A stretch of 48,426 bases of DNA from Ilumatobacteraceae bacterium (lineage in GTDB: Bacteria; Actinomycetota; Acidimicrobiia; Acidimicrobiales; Ilumatobacteraceae). Each line of letters begins with the position of its first letter. Within the stretch, counting starts at the first letter, position 1. Below the pieces are notes generated by a model, which saw only the letters and a program-made list of their open reading frames with translations, did no database searches and was not told the origin of the DNA. Of this stretch, positions 26,190 through 33,711 are shown in pieces. The stretch spans positions 1 through 48,426 of the forward strand of contig JAFMMJ010000005.1 in assembly GCA_017859785.1 (NCBI GenBank), read 5' to 3'. Both the position numbers and the translations under genes were made by a program.

Positions 26190-27183
26190 TGGCGCGTCGA
26201 CCACCAGTGGTTCGCCGCCCGGCAGGCGCGAGTCGCGCGAGGCGCGCGACCAAGATCTCCATCACGGTCTCCTCGTCGAGACCGGTCTCCCCTCTGAGGT
26301 CGAGATCGGCTGAGGCCAGCAGCCCAATGGCTCGACGGACGCCGTCGACGCCAAGGCGTCGATACGAGTTGAGGACTTTCCCTGCGGCGAATGAGCTCTT
26401 CACCCCGAGCGCTGCCGCCGCGCCGTCCGGGTCGCTGGCCCCCGATCCATCGAGACGAGCCATCTTGGCGTAATGGCCATGAAGGATCGCCATGACCTGC
26501 AGGGGATGGCGCCCACCCCCGTGCATCATCCGGTGCAGGAGCGTGATGGAGCGCACGACATCACCACCGTCGATCGCGTCGGTGAGGTCCCAGGGAGGCA
26601 CACCTCCCTCCTCACCGAGGAGGGGTTCGAGTTCGGCGAGTTGGACTTTCGAACGACCCGAGTGGGCAGCCGCAACCGTGTCGAGGAGTCCGTCAAGCGT
26701 GGAGGTGTTCTCGCCGAGCCAGTCGAGCAGACGGGTGAGGGCGGGCTGATCGAAATGCAGGCCCTTCACCTCGAGTCGACTCCGCACCCAGGTCTCGAGG
26801 TCGCGTCCGCGCGTTGACACCGAGGTACTACGCGTCGAGCCTCCGGCGGATTTCACCGCGTCCAGGAGCGGTTTGGTGACCGCTCCCCCACCGCCCACCA
26901 GCACGAGGTGCGTCGTCGGCAACGGATCGGCGAGATAGGCCTTCATAACGTCGATGTCGGCGGCGACGAACCGTCCGATGCCTCGCGCGACCACGACGCG
27001 ACTCTCGGTAAGAAATGGAGGGGTCTGCGCGGAGTCGACCACCTCGCGCAGGGTGTATTCGGCTCCATCGAACTCGTCGACCATGAGGGATCGGTCGGCG
27101 TCGCCGACGAGTTCATGCACGAGTTCAGTGACCGCCGCGCGCAGGTTCGACTCGTCGTCGCCGGTGAGGAGGTGGATACTCAT
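26185..27183 (-). CDS. holA: DNA polymerase III subunit delta
   Basis: A 332-residue clamp-loader subunit that opens the sliding clamp. It begins MSIHLLTGDDESNLRAAV and shows the delta pattern: LVVARGIGRFV-like strand after the first helices, HLVLVGGGG, then the DnaX-like lid (LTRLLDWLGENTSTLDGLLDTVAAA) and the C-terminal oligomerisation helices (LLHRMMHGGGRHPLQVMAILHGHYAKMARL). It overlaps comEC by 4 bases, the usual actinobacterial arrangement. Confidence 0.93.
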   Translation of the reverse strand: MSIHLLTGDDESNLRAAVTELVHELVGDADRSLMVDEFDGAEYTLREVVDSAQTPPFLTESRVVVARGIGRFVAADIDVMKAYLADPLPTTHLVLVGGGGAVTKPLLDAVKSAGGSTRSTSVSTRGRDLETWVRSRLEVKGLHFDQPALTRLLDWLGENTSTLDGLLDTVAAAHSGRSKVQLAELEPLLGEEGGVPPWDLTDAIDGGDVVRSITLLHRMMHGGGRHPLQVMAILHGHYAKMARLDGSGASDPDGAAAALGVKSSFAAGKVLNSYRRLGVDGVRRAIGLLASADLDLRGETGLDEETVMEILVARLARLAPAGRRTTGGRRAS

Positions 27184-28715
27184 GCCGCCTCGTTCATAGC
27201 ACCCCTCCTCGCTGTGGTGTCACCGCTCCACCGAGCGAGTGCGAGAATCGCGCAGCCGAGCACCGCGGTGACCAACACACCGGGGATCGAACTCGCGGGC
27301 TCGAGCCGATCACCGATCGCTGCGATGCGGTCCACCCAGCGCACCCCGAGGGCGACCGGTGCGAGGATCAATGATCCGACGAGGGGCGCGATGGTGGCGG
27401 TCAGCCCGGCGAGGAGGCAGGCGGGCAGGCCGATCAGCATCACCAGTCCGGCCACTGGCACCGCGAGCAAGTTGGCGACGAGGCCGATGAGGGGCAGGCG
27501 GCCGAAGGCGAGGAGGCTCGGTACGGCGACACCGAGCTGAGCGCCGAGGGTGACGGCGACCGGCGTGGCGAGCAGTCCGAGGCGCGCGAGCCCCGGGAGG
27601 AGTCGGGGGCCGATACCGATCACTCCGGCGGTCGCCCCGACCGAGAGCCAGAGTCCAACCGATCGCGTGATGAGCGGGTCGATGACGACCAAGGCGATCA
27701 CGGCGAGCGCGAGCATGCGAATCGGGCTCCGCTCGCGACCGATGTGCGCGCCGACCGCGGCGAGCACCGCCATCGTTCCGGCCCGAAGGATCGATGGTTC
27801 GAATCGGGTGATCATGACGAACCAGGCGATGAGGCCGATGGTTGCGAGGAGCCTCGCTCGTGTCCGGAGCCGGCGCAGGAGCGGCGAGCTGGCTGCGAGC
27901 ACGAGGGTCACGTTCTGGCCGGACACGGCGGTGAGGTGAGAGAGACCGCTGCGGCGGAAGCGCTCGATCATCTCCGCGGGCTGCTCGAGGTCATCGCCGA
28001 TGACCAGACCACGAAGCAGCGAGTCTTCCGGGGCCCCGATGAGGGCCGCTCCATCGGCGACAAGGGCGCGCACCCGGTTGGAGGAGCGAGCGAGCGCCCC
28101 GCCGTCGGCGACGTCGCCGAGCCAATCGACGCGCAGCTCGCCAACCGTGTGTTGCCATGCCACACGCGAGCGGCGTTTCGGGTCGAGGGAGATCCGTTCC
28201 CCAGAGATCATGACGTGCTCGCCAGCGCTGAGCGACTCGGCTCGGGCGCGATGCGAGGACCGTCGAAGCCACACCTCATGGCGCTCGCCATTCACCTCGA
28301 CGAGCAGCCAGGTCGACGATCGGTAACTGCGAGGGTCGTCGACCACCCTCGCCCATCCCGTGTACGGCCCGCCTGCGTCGACGAGAAGCGACCGGTTCGC
28401 GCGTTCGCCAAGCACGAAGCCGAGCAGGCAGAGCACGGCAATGCACAACAAGGCAACGACGCGGCGAGAGCGAGCAACCCGCGGCACTCCGACCACAACG
28501 AGCAGGCACCCAACGACGAGTCCGAGCCGGGCGACGACGGGAGACCCGCCGCCGAGGGCCGAAGGGAGAGCGACAATCGATGACGAGAGCACCACGGCAG
28601 CGGCGACGATGAGGCGGTCGGGCAGACCGGTCGATTCGTCGCCGGTCTCGTGATCGCCTCGCTCCCCCTCGGGGTCGCCTCGCGCGACGTAGTCTGACGG
28701 CGCCGCGTCGGTCAT
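27180..28715 (-). CDS. comEC: ComEC/Rec2-family DNA-uptake channel, short form without beta-lactamase-like domain
   Basis: A 511-residue polytopic membrane protein. N-terminal helices are followed by an extracellular DUF4131/OB-like region (~80-190) and the competence domain with LLRGLVIGDDLEQPAEMIERFRRSGLSHLTAVSGQNVTL, the family hallmark (H-L-x-A-V-S-G-x-N). It ends ~30 residues after the last helix, so the C-terminal metallo-beta-lactamase-like nuclease domain of long ComEC (B. subtilis ~776 residues) is absent. The start at ATG 28715 is preferred; an in-frame extension runs into the divergent gene. Role: transport of single-stranded DNA into the cytoplasm. Confidence 0.88.
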   Translation of the reverse strand: MTDAAPSDYVARGDPEGERGDHETGDESTGLPDRLIVAAAVVLSSSIVALPSALGGGSPVVARLGLVVGCLLVVVGVPRVARSRRVVALLCIAVLCLLGFVLGERANRSLLVDAGGPYTGWARVVDDPRSYRSSTWLLVEVNGERHEVWLRRSSHRARAESLSAGEHVMISGERISLDPKRRSRVAWQHTVGELRVDWLGDVADGGALARSSNRVRALVADGAALIGAPEDSLLRGLVIGDDLEQPAEMIERFRRSGLSHLTAVSGQNVTLVLAASSPLLRRLRTRARLLATIGLIAWFVMITRFEPSILRAGTMAVLAAVGAHIGRERSPIRMLALAVIALVVIDPLITRSVGLWLSVGATAGVIGIGPRLLPGLARLGLLATPVAVTLGAQLGVAVPSLLAFGRLPLIGLVANLLAVPVAGLVMLIGLPACLLAGLTATIAPLVGSLILAPVALGVRWVDRIAAIGDRLEPASSIPGVLVTAVLGCAILALARWSGDTTARRGAMNEAA

Positions 28716-28732
28716 CGACGCAGGAGTAGACG

Positions 28733-29203
28733 ATGAGCGACCAAGCGATCGACAGCGCGCAGCCCACCGAGGCCCCCGCAACGCAGCCCACGCCTGAGTA
28801 CCGCGGATTGAGGTGGCATCGCAACCGCGTGCGGCGCCTCGGCCCGCTCTATGGACTCGCGCTGCCGGGTGTCACCGGTCTGGTCGCGATCGCCGCGCTT
28901 GTTTTCGGGCAGGGCAGAACGACGGCGGTGCTCGCCTTGCTGACCGGGGTGGTCGCAGCTCCTGGCCTGCTCGTGGTCGGGGCGCCGATCGCCGACCAAG
29001 GCGCGTACCCCCTTGCGATCGCAGGAAGCGTGCCGTTCTGGCTGCTGCTCGGTTGGGTGGCGAGTCGCCGGGCGGCTCGACACCCGATCACCGCATGGCG
29101 CGAGTTTTGGATGGAGATGGGCCTGCTCTACGTCGCGGTTGGCATCGGCGCGGTCGCCGGGGTGCTGATCGCGGCGGTTCGCCTCGGCGAGCGCCTGCTG
29201 TAG
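28733..29203 (+). CDS. Unrecognised four-helix membrane protein between comEC and comEA
   Basis: A 156-residue protein with a Pro/Thr-rich N-terminus (~1-25), a basic patch (RGLRWHRNRVRRLG), then four hydrophobic helices at about 38-58, 63-83, 92-110 and 130-150. AGGAG lies six bases before the ATG. It points opposite to comEC and comEA, which flank it by 17 and 8 bases. I recognise no family. The context allows a role in DNA uptake but proves nothing. Confidence 0.75.
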   Translation: MSDQAIDSAQPTEAPATQPTPEYRGLRWHRNRVRRLGPLYGLALPGVTGLVAIAALVFGQGRTTAVLALLTGVVAAPGLLVVGAPIADQGAYPLAIAGSVPFWLLLGWVASRRAARHPITAWREFWMEMGLLYVAVGIGAVAGVLIAAVRLGERLL

Positions 29204-29211
29204 GCACCCGC

Positions 29212-29859
29212 TCACGTCGCAACCAGATCGCGGAGCGCGTCGATGCGCACCGGGCCGAGCCCAGACACCCGATTGAGGTCGTCGACCCCTCGGAAGGGAC
29301 CGGATCGCTCTCGTTCGTCGACGATGGCCCGGGCGAGGGAGGGGCCGATACCGGGGAGGCCCTCAAGGGTGGCGGTGTCGGCGCTGTTGATGTCGACCAG
29401 GCCGGCGGGCTCGGGCCAGGCGACCGCGAGCTCCCCGATCTCGGGAAGTCGAACCTGCGCCCCGTCAACCAGCGGCGCCGCGAGGTTGACACGGTCGGTG
29501 TCGGCGGCAGCGGTCGGGCCTCCCGCCGCGTCGATCGCCTCGTGCACCCGCGACCCGGCCTCGAGTCGGTAGACCCCGGGGCGGTTGACGGCACCAGCGA
29601 CATGCACCGTGACTCGCACCATCGGTTCGCCGATGCCCGACCGGGTCGAGCCCACAGCCGTCGTCAACGTGGGGATGGCCGCCTCGACCGGCGGACGCGA
29701 AGGTGAGAGGAGCCACATGCCAGCGATAGTCACCGAGAGGGCCGCGACAGCGGTGGCGATGAGGCGCGCGGGCCCCCAGAACTCGATGAGCGCACGGGTG
29801 CGAGCGAGCGCGCGTTCCTTCGGACCGGCCGCTCCGATTGGTGCGGTTGATGACGCCAT
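29212..29859 (-). CDS. comEA: ComEA-like DNA-binding protein (SLBB plus helix-hairpin-helix)
   Basis: A 215-residue membrane-anchored DNA receptor. One transmembrane helix (~33-52) precedes an SLBB domain (VTVHVAGAVNRPGVYRLEAGSRVHEAIDAAGG) and a C-terminal tandem helix-hairpin-helix: VDINSADTATLEGLPGIGPSLARAIVDERERSGPF then VSGLGPVRIDAL. It would capture double-stranded DNA outside the membrane for ComEC. AGGAG lies five bases before the ATG. It is separated from comEC by an opposite-strand gene, so the two are not one operon here. Confidence 0.92.
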   Translation of the reverse strand: MASSTAPIGAAGPKERALARTRALIEFWGPARLIATAVAALSVTIAGMWLLSPSRPPVEAAIPTLTTAVGSTRSGIGEPMVRVTVHVAGAVNRPGVYRLEAGSRVHEAIDAAGGPTAAADTDRVNLAAPLVDGAQVRLPEIGELAVAWPEPAGLVDINSADTATLEGLPGIGPSLARAIVDERERSGPFRGVDDLNRVSGLGPVRIDALRDLVAT

Positions 29860-29898
29860 CGATGCTCCTCTCCGATCGGGAGGGAGGTCGGAGCGCGC

Positions 29899-29904
29899 AC
29901 CCTA
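29899..29904 (-). promoter_or_regulatory. Possible comEA -10 (TAGGGT)
   Basis: Minus-strand TAGGGT about 40 bases before the comEA ATG, implying a ~33-base leader with the AGGAG site. It lies within a small GCACC/GGTGC hairpin (29897-29910) that may also end the upstream gene's transcript. Confidence 0.35.
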
Positions 29905-29918
29905 CGGTGCTGTGACGG

Positions 29919-30662
29919 TCAGAAGAGTCGGGCCGTCAACTGTTTGCGATAGGCCGCGGTTCGGGGATCGTCGGGGCCCATCAGTTCGAGGATGTCGACG
30001 AAGGTCTGCCGCGCCTCATCATCACCCTTGACACGGTCGAGTAGCTCGGTTAGCCGCTCGTCGTAGTCGTCCTCGGGCTTGACCGTGCCGAGACGCGCCT
30101 CGGCCTTCACATGGCGAACTCGGTCGGTCTCGGGCACGCGCTCGAGCAAAGCGAGCGCCTCGGCCGTCTCACCGCGCTCCACGAGGATCTCAGCGAGTGT
30201 GACCACGATGTCCTCGTCGCCCGGGTTGGTCTCCAAGGCCGCGCGGAGACCGAGCTCGTCGCGGGCGGCCACCAGCGAGGCGATCATGTCGTCCTCGGCG
30301 CTCGGCGCGAGACGATCAACGAAGGCCTGGACCTCGGAGCGACCGACCGCTCCCATGAAGCCGTCGACGACCTTCGCGTCCGATACGGCGTAGACCGCCG
30401 GGATCGACTGAACCTGAAAGGCGCCGGCGATCGCTGGGTTCTCGTCGACGTTGACCTTGGCCAACACGACCTTGCCGCCCGTCGCGGAAATGACCTCTTC
30501 AAGGATTGGGCCGAGGGTCTTGCACGGGCCACACCACGGTGCCCAGAGATCGACGACCACCGGTGTGGACTGCGAGCGCAGCATCACCTCCTGTTCGAAG
30601 GTCGCGTCGGTGACGTCGATGACGGCACCGCCCTGATTGCCGAGGGCTCCGAGATCGGTCAT
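29919..30662 (-). CDS. cnoX: CnoX/YbbN-like thioredoxin with TPR tail
   Basis: A 247-residue cytoplasmic protein. The thioredoxin domain (1-~115) has W-C-G-P-C with C44 and C47 (LWAPWCGPCKTLGPIL) and the cis-Pro in QSIPAVYAV. The C-terminal ~130 residues are TPR-like helices (LRAALETNPGDEDIVVTLAEILVERGETAEALALLERVP). The E. coli homologue has SxxC and acts as a holdase; this one keeps the full CxxC, as in many actinobacterial members, so it may be redox active. TAGCGT lies six bases before the ATG. Confidence 0.88.
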   Translation of the reverse strand: MTDLGALGNQGGAVIDVTDATFEQEVMLRSQSTPVVVDLWAPWCGPCKTLGPILEEVISATGGKVVLAKVNVDENPAIAGAFQVQSIPAVYAVSDAKVVDGFMGAVGRSEVQAFVDRLAPSAEDDMIASLVAARDELGLRAALETNPGDEDIVVTLAEILVERGETAEALALLERVPETDRVRHVKAEARLGTVKPEDDYDERLTELLDRVKGDDEARQTFVDILELMGPDDPRTAAYRKQLTARLF

Positions 30663-30668
30663 GGTTCC

Positions 30669-30674
30669 ACGCTA
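30669..30674 (-). promoter_or_regulatory. Leaderless -10 of cnoX (TAGCGT-N6-ATG)
   Basis: Minus-strand CGGTAGCGT, then GGAACC, then the ATG. The extended hexamer is the same sequence as at lepA and rpsT. Confidence 0.55.
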
Positions 30675-30711
30675 CCGATACCCCTTGGCCGGGGGCACCC
30701 GCTGCGCGCAC

Positions 30712-30731
30712 GGAGGGACGGAAGTCCCTAG
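30712..30731. promoter_or_regulatory. DosR/DevR-box-like palindrome upstream of a universal stress protein
   Basis: AGGGAC-GGAA-GTCCCT. The GGGAC-N4-GTCCC core has the arms and spacing of the mycobacterial DosR box (GGGACTWWAGTCCC core), with 13 of 20 positions matching the full consensus by eye. Its centre is 42.5 bases upstream of the start predicted from TACGTT at 30752-30757, a typical activator position. Function is inferred. Confidence 0.55.
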
Positions 30732-30751
30732 CGATACCGATCGGTCGCGCT

Positions 30752-30757
30752 TACGTT
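30752..30757 (+). promoter_or_regulatory. Candidate -10 of the universal stress protein gene (TACGTT)
   Basis: TACGTT lies about 50 bases before the ATG, giving a ~44-base leader that carries GAGGAGG. Confidence 0.45.
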
Positions 30758-30807
30758 CGGACTCGGAGGCCGAACACTCGGTTCGCAGCCCTCTCGAGGA
30801 GGTTGAG

Positions 30808-31680
30808 ATGTCCAGTGAATTCACGACCCAACGTGGCGACGAGCACACGCATCTGATCGTTCTCAGCGACGGTTCCGACTTCGCGTGGCGCGCGGTGGAT
30901 CTCGCCGCCGAGTTGGCCAGCTCGGACGGACTCGATCTCGAGGTCCTCGAGGTCGTGCTGCTGCCCGGTGACGTGGAGGCAACCACGGACGCGATCCGCC
31001 GGCGGTTCACCCAACAAACCGCCCGCCGTGAACGCGTTGACGCCCGCATCGGTGAGAACCTCCGAGTCACGGCCCTCGTCCAGAACGGTCGGATCGACGA
31101 GACCATCGCTGCCGAAATCGATGGACGCGATGACGGATCCTTGATCGTGATGAGCAGCGTCGGCAGGGGACGCTCGGCTGCGCTTATCGGATCGGTAGCC
31201 GAGGACCTCCTGCGGGCGCTCCACGGTCCGATACTCCTCGTCGGCCCCCAAGTGGACATCGAGAGTTTCGACCCCTCCGGCCGCGTGCTCATCGCGGTGG
31301 ACGGTTCAGAACTCTCCGAGCAGGCGATCGGTGTCGGCCTCGCATGGGCGATCGAGCACGGCAGCACCCCATGGCTTGTTCAGAGCCTCGATCAGGAGTT
31401 CGCCGACGCTGACCGTGGCGAGTCCGCATACCTCGCCCGAACCGCCGACGACATCTACCGCCGGACCGAGCACCGAGTTGAGTACGAGGTCCTCCATCAT
31501 CGGCACCCAGCTCACGCCATCGCCGACTACGCGAGCGATACATCGGTGTCTCTCGTTGTCGCGACCACGCACGGACGAAGCGGGACCGGTCGTGCGGCGC
31601 TCGGATCAGAGGCGATGAGCATCGTCCATCGGTGCCCTCGGCCGGTGCTCCTCACGCGGCCTCCCGTCATCAGCGACTGA
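30808..31680 (+). CDS. Tandem-domain universal stress protein
   Basis: A 290-residue protein of two USP domains. Domain 1 (~14-146) begins HLIVLSDGSDFAWRAVDLAAEL and contains MSSVGRGRSAALIGSVAEDLLRALHGPILLV. Domain 2 (~155-285) begins VLIAVDGSELSEQAIGVGLAW and contains VVATTHGRSGTGRAALGSEAMSIVHRCPRPVLL, with the ATP-binding G-x2-G-x9-G(S/T) type loop better preserved in domain 2. GAGGAGG lies five bases before the ATG. Tandem USPs are typical DosR-regulon members in mycobacteria, matching the upstream site. Confidence 0.92.
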   Translation: MSSEFTTQRGDEHTHLIVLSDGSDFAWRAVDLAAELASSDGLDLEVLEVVLLPGDVEATTDAIRRRFTQQTARRERVDARIGENLRVTALVQNGRIDETIAAEIDGRDDGSLIVMSSVGRGRSAALIGSVAEDLLRALHGPILLVGPQVDIESFDPSGRVLIAVDGSELSEQAIGVGLAWAIEHGSTPWLVQSLDQEFADADRGESAYLARTADDIYRRTEHRVEYEVLHHRHPAHAIADYASDTSVSLVVATTHGRSGTGRAALGSEAMSIVHRCPRPVLLTRPPVISD

Positions 31681-31716
31681 ACGACCCGCCCCGAGTCGCC
31701 CGCCGGACGGTCCGGA

Positions 31717-31722
31717 TACCAT
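31717..31722 (+). promoter_or_regulatory. Leaderless -10 (TACCAT-N6-ATG)
   Basis: GGATACCAT followed by six bases and the ATG of the phosphotransferase gene. Confidence 0.5.
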
Positions 31723-31728
31723 CGCCGC

Positions 31729-32781
31729 ATGGCGTCCGGGGCGGAGACAGACGACACGCCCATCGGAATCGAGTCGTCATCGGTCTCCGCTTGGCTCGAC
31801 GAGCACATCCCCGGCGCCCGCGGGCCGTATCGGTTCGAGGTGATCGCCGGCGGTCACTCCAATCTCACGTTCTCCGTGGTCGGCGATGATGGCCGACCCA
31901 TGGTGTTGCGTCGTCCTCCGCTCTCGCACGGACTCGCGAGCGCCCACGACATGGGGCGTGAGCACCGCATCATCTCGGCTCTGGTGGATGGCCCGGTACC
32001 CGTACCGAGAACGCTCGGTATGTGCGCTGACGAGTCGGTCAACGACGCTCCGTTCTACGTGATGGAGCGGGTCGACGGCGTCGTCGTCCGCGATGAGGAG
32101 ACCGCGTTGACCGCGCTCACCCGCGAATCGCGGTCGACCGCAAGTCGGTCGCTGGTCGACACCTTGGCTGCGCTTCATTCCGTCGACCCGGTCGCCGTCG
32201 GACTCGGCGATCTCAGCCGGCACGAGGGCTATCTGGCTCGGCAACTGAAGCGCTGGTACGGGCAGTGGAACGCTCAGAAGACCCGCGAGTTGCCGATCGT
32301 CGATGAAGTGCACGACGCCTTGCTCGAATCACTACCCGAGCAGGGCTCGGCCACCATCGTCCATGGCGACTACCGACTCGACAACACGATGCTCGCCGCC
32401 GATGGCTCGGTGGCGGCGGTTCTCGATTGGGAGATCTGCACCCTCGGCGACCCGCTCGCCGACGTCGGCCTTCTCTGCGTTTACTGGACGGGGCCGAATG
32501 ACGAACCGAGCCCGTGGGCCGCGGCGGCGACCCGCGTGGAGGGTTTCTGGGACCGCCAGCAACTCGTCGACCGCTACGCCGAGGTCTCGGGACGGAATCT
32601 CAGCGATCTCGACATCTACATCGCTTTCGCCTCCTGGAAGCTCGCCTGCATCCTTGAAGGTGTCTACGCCCGCTATCTCGGTGGCGCGCTCGGATCCAAG
32701 GATCCCGCCGAACTCGAACCGTTCCGGCGGCAGGTCGACTCGGCTGCTGAACGGGCCCTTCAGATCCTGGAGGCGCGATGA
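31729..32781 (+). CDS. Aminoglycoside-phosphotransferase-fold (ACAD10-like) phosphotransferase family protein
   Basis: A 350-residue protein kinase-like-fold protein. It has the nucleotide loop region GGHSNLTFSVVGDDGRPMVLRRPP, the Brenner catalytic motif IVHGDYRLDN (catalytic Asp) and the metal-binding VLDWEICTLGDPLADVG. This set is typical of the phosphotransferase subfamily related to the N-terminus of ACAD10/11, often near acyl-CoA metabolism genes, which phosphorylates small hydroxylated compounds such as 4-hydroxy acids or is of unknown substrate. It overlaps the PAC2 gene by 4 bases. Confidence 0.88.
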   Translation: MASGAETDDTPIGIESSSVSAWLDEHIPGARGPYRFEVIAGGHSNLTFSVVGDDGRPMVLRRPPLSHGLASAHDMGREHRIISALVDGPVPVPRTLGMCADESVNDAPFYVMERVDGVVVRDEETALTALTRESRSTASRSLVDTLAALHSVDPVAVGLGDLSRHEGYLARQLKRWYGQWNAQKTRELPIVDEVHDALLESLPEQGSATIVHGDYRLDNTMLAADGSVAAVLDWEICTLGDPLADVGLLCVYWTGPNDEPSPWAAAATRVEGFWDRQQLVDRYAEVSGRNLSDLDIYIAFASWKLACILEGVYARYLGGALGSKDPAELEPFRRQVDSAAERALQILEAR

Positions 32782-33671
32782 CCTCCCCCGGTGACACCAT
32801 CCGCTGGCTCTCGGACACGCCACAGCTCGACAACCCGGTCATGATCGTGGCCCTCACCGGATGGATCGATTCCGGTGGCGCGGCTCAGTCCGCGATGCAG
32901 GCCGTTATGACCGAGTCGGACGGCTCGCCGGTGGCCGTGTTCGACGATGACCCCTTCATCGACTTCCGCGCTCGCCGGCCCACACTTCACCTCGACGAGG
33001 GGCTCAACACGCTCGTCGAGTGGCAGCACATCACCATCTCGGTCGGCCGCGACCTCGCGGGGCACGACTTGGTCCTCCTCAGCGGCCCTGAGCCGGACAT
33101 GGCCTGGCACCGCTTCCGCGCGGAGATGTCCCATCTCGCTCGTCTGCTCGGCGTGTCGGCGATGGCCCATCTCGGCGCCTATCCCTTCGCGGCCCCGCAC
33201 ACCCGCTCGCCTCGCCTGTCGATCACCACCCCTTCCCAGGACGTGCTCGCTCGCGTGCCCTTCCTTCGCTCCACCCTCGAGGTTCCCGCCGGGGTCTGCG
33301 CGATCCTCGAGCACGAGATGCACTCTCTCGGCATCCCGTCGCTCGGTATCTGGGCTCAGGTGCCGCATTACGTGTCGACGATGCCGTATCCGGCTGCCGC
33401 TGTCGCCCTGCTCGACGGGTTGCGTGAAGCCGTGGATGTCGTGGTTGACGGAACGGGGATCCGCCAGCAGACGGTGAAGCAGCGTCAACGGATCGATGAT
33501 CTGATCTCCGGCAACGAGGAGCATCAAGCGATGCTCGAACAACTCGAGCGGATCCACGACTCGACCGACGACACTCCGAGCGGTATCGATTTCGGGGGGC
33601 CGCGAATCGAACTGCGCTCAGCCGATGAGATCGGCGCTGAGATCGAGCAGTTCCTTCGCGATCAAGACTGA
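32778..33671 (+). CDS. PAC2-family (proteasome assembly chaperone-like) protein
   Basis: A 297-residue protein with the PAC2 fold: MIVALTGWIDSGGAAQSAMQ at the N-terminus, LVLLSGPEPDMAWHRFRAEM in the middle and GIWAQVPHYVSTMPYPAAAVALL after it, then a coiled C-terminal helix. Actinobacterial PAC2 proteins are widespread; a role in proteasome assembly has not been established for all of them. The start overlaps the phosphotransferase stop, so the pair is translationally coupled. Confidence 0.9.
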   Translation: MTSPGDTIRWLSDTPQLDNPVMIVALTGWIDSGGAAQSAMQAVMTESDGSPVAVFDDDPFIDFRARRPTLHLDEGLNTLVEWQHITISVGRDLAGHDLVLLSGPEPDMAWHRFRAEMSHLARLLGVSAMAHLGAYPFAAPHTRSPRLSITTPSQDVLARVPFLRSTLEVPAGVCAILEHEMHSLGIPSLGIWAQVPHYVSTMPYPAAAVALLDGLREAVDVVVDGTGIRQQTVKQRQRIDDLISGNEEHQAMLEQLERIHDSTDDTPSGIDFGGPRIELRSADEIGAEIEQFLRDQD

Positions 33672-33699
33672 CGCAGCGGGCCGCCAACGGCCCACGGGT

Positions 33700-33705
33700 T
33701 ACCCT
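33700..33705 (+). promoter_or_regulatory. Leaderless -10 (TACCCT-N6-ATG)
   Basis: GGTTACCCT followed by CCGGTA and the ATG of the F420-type oxidoreductase gene. Confidence 0.5.
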
Positions 33706-33711
33706 CCGGTA

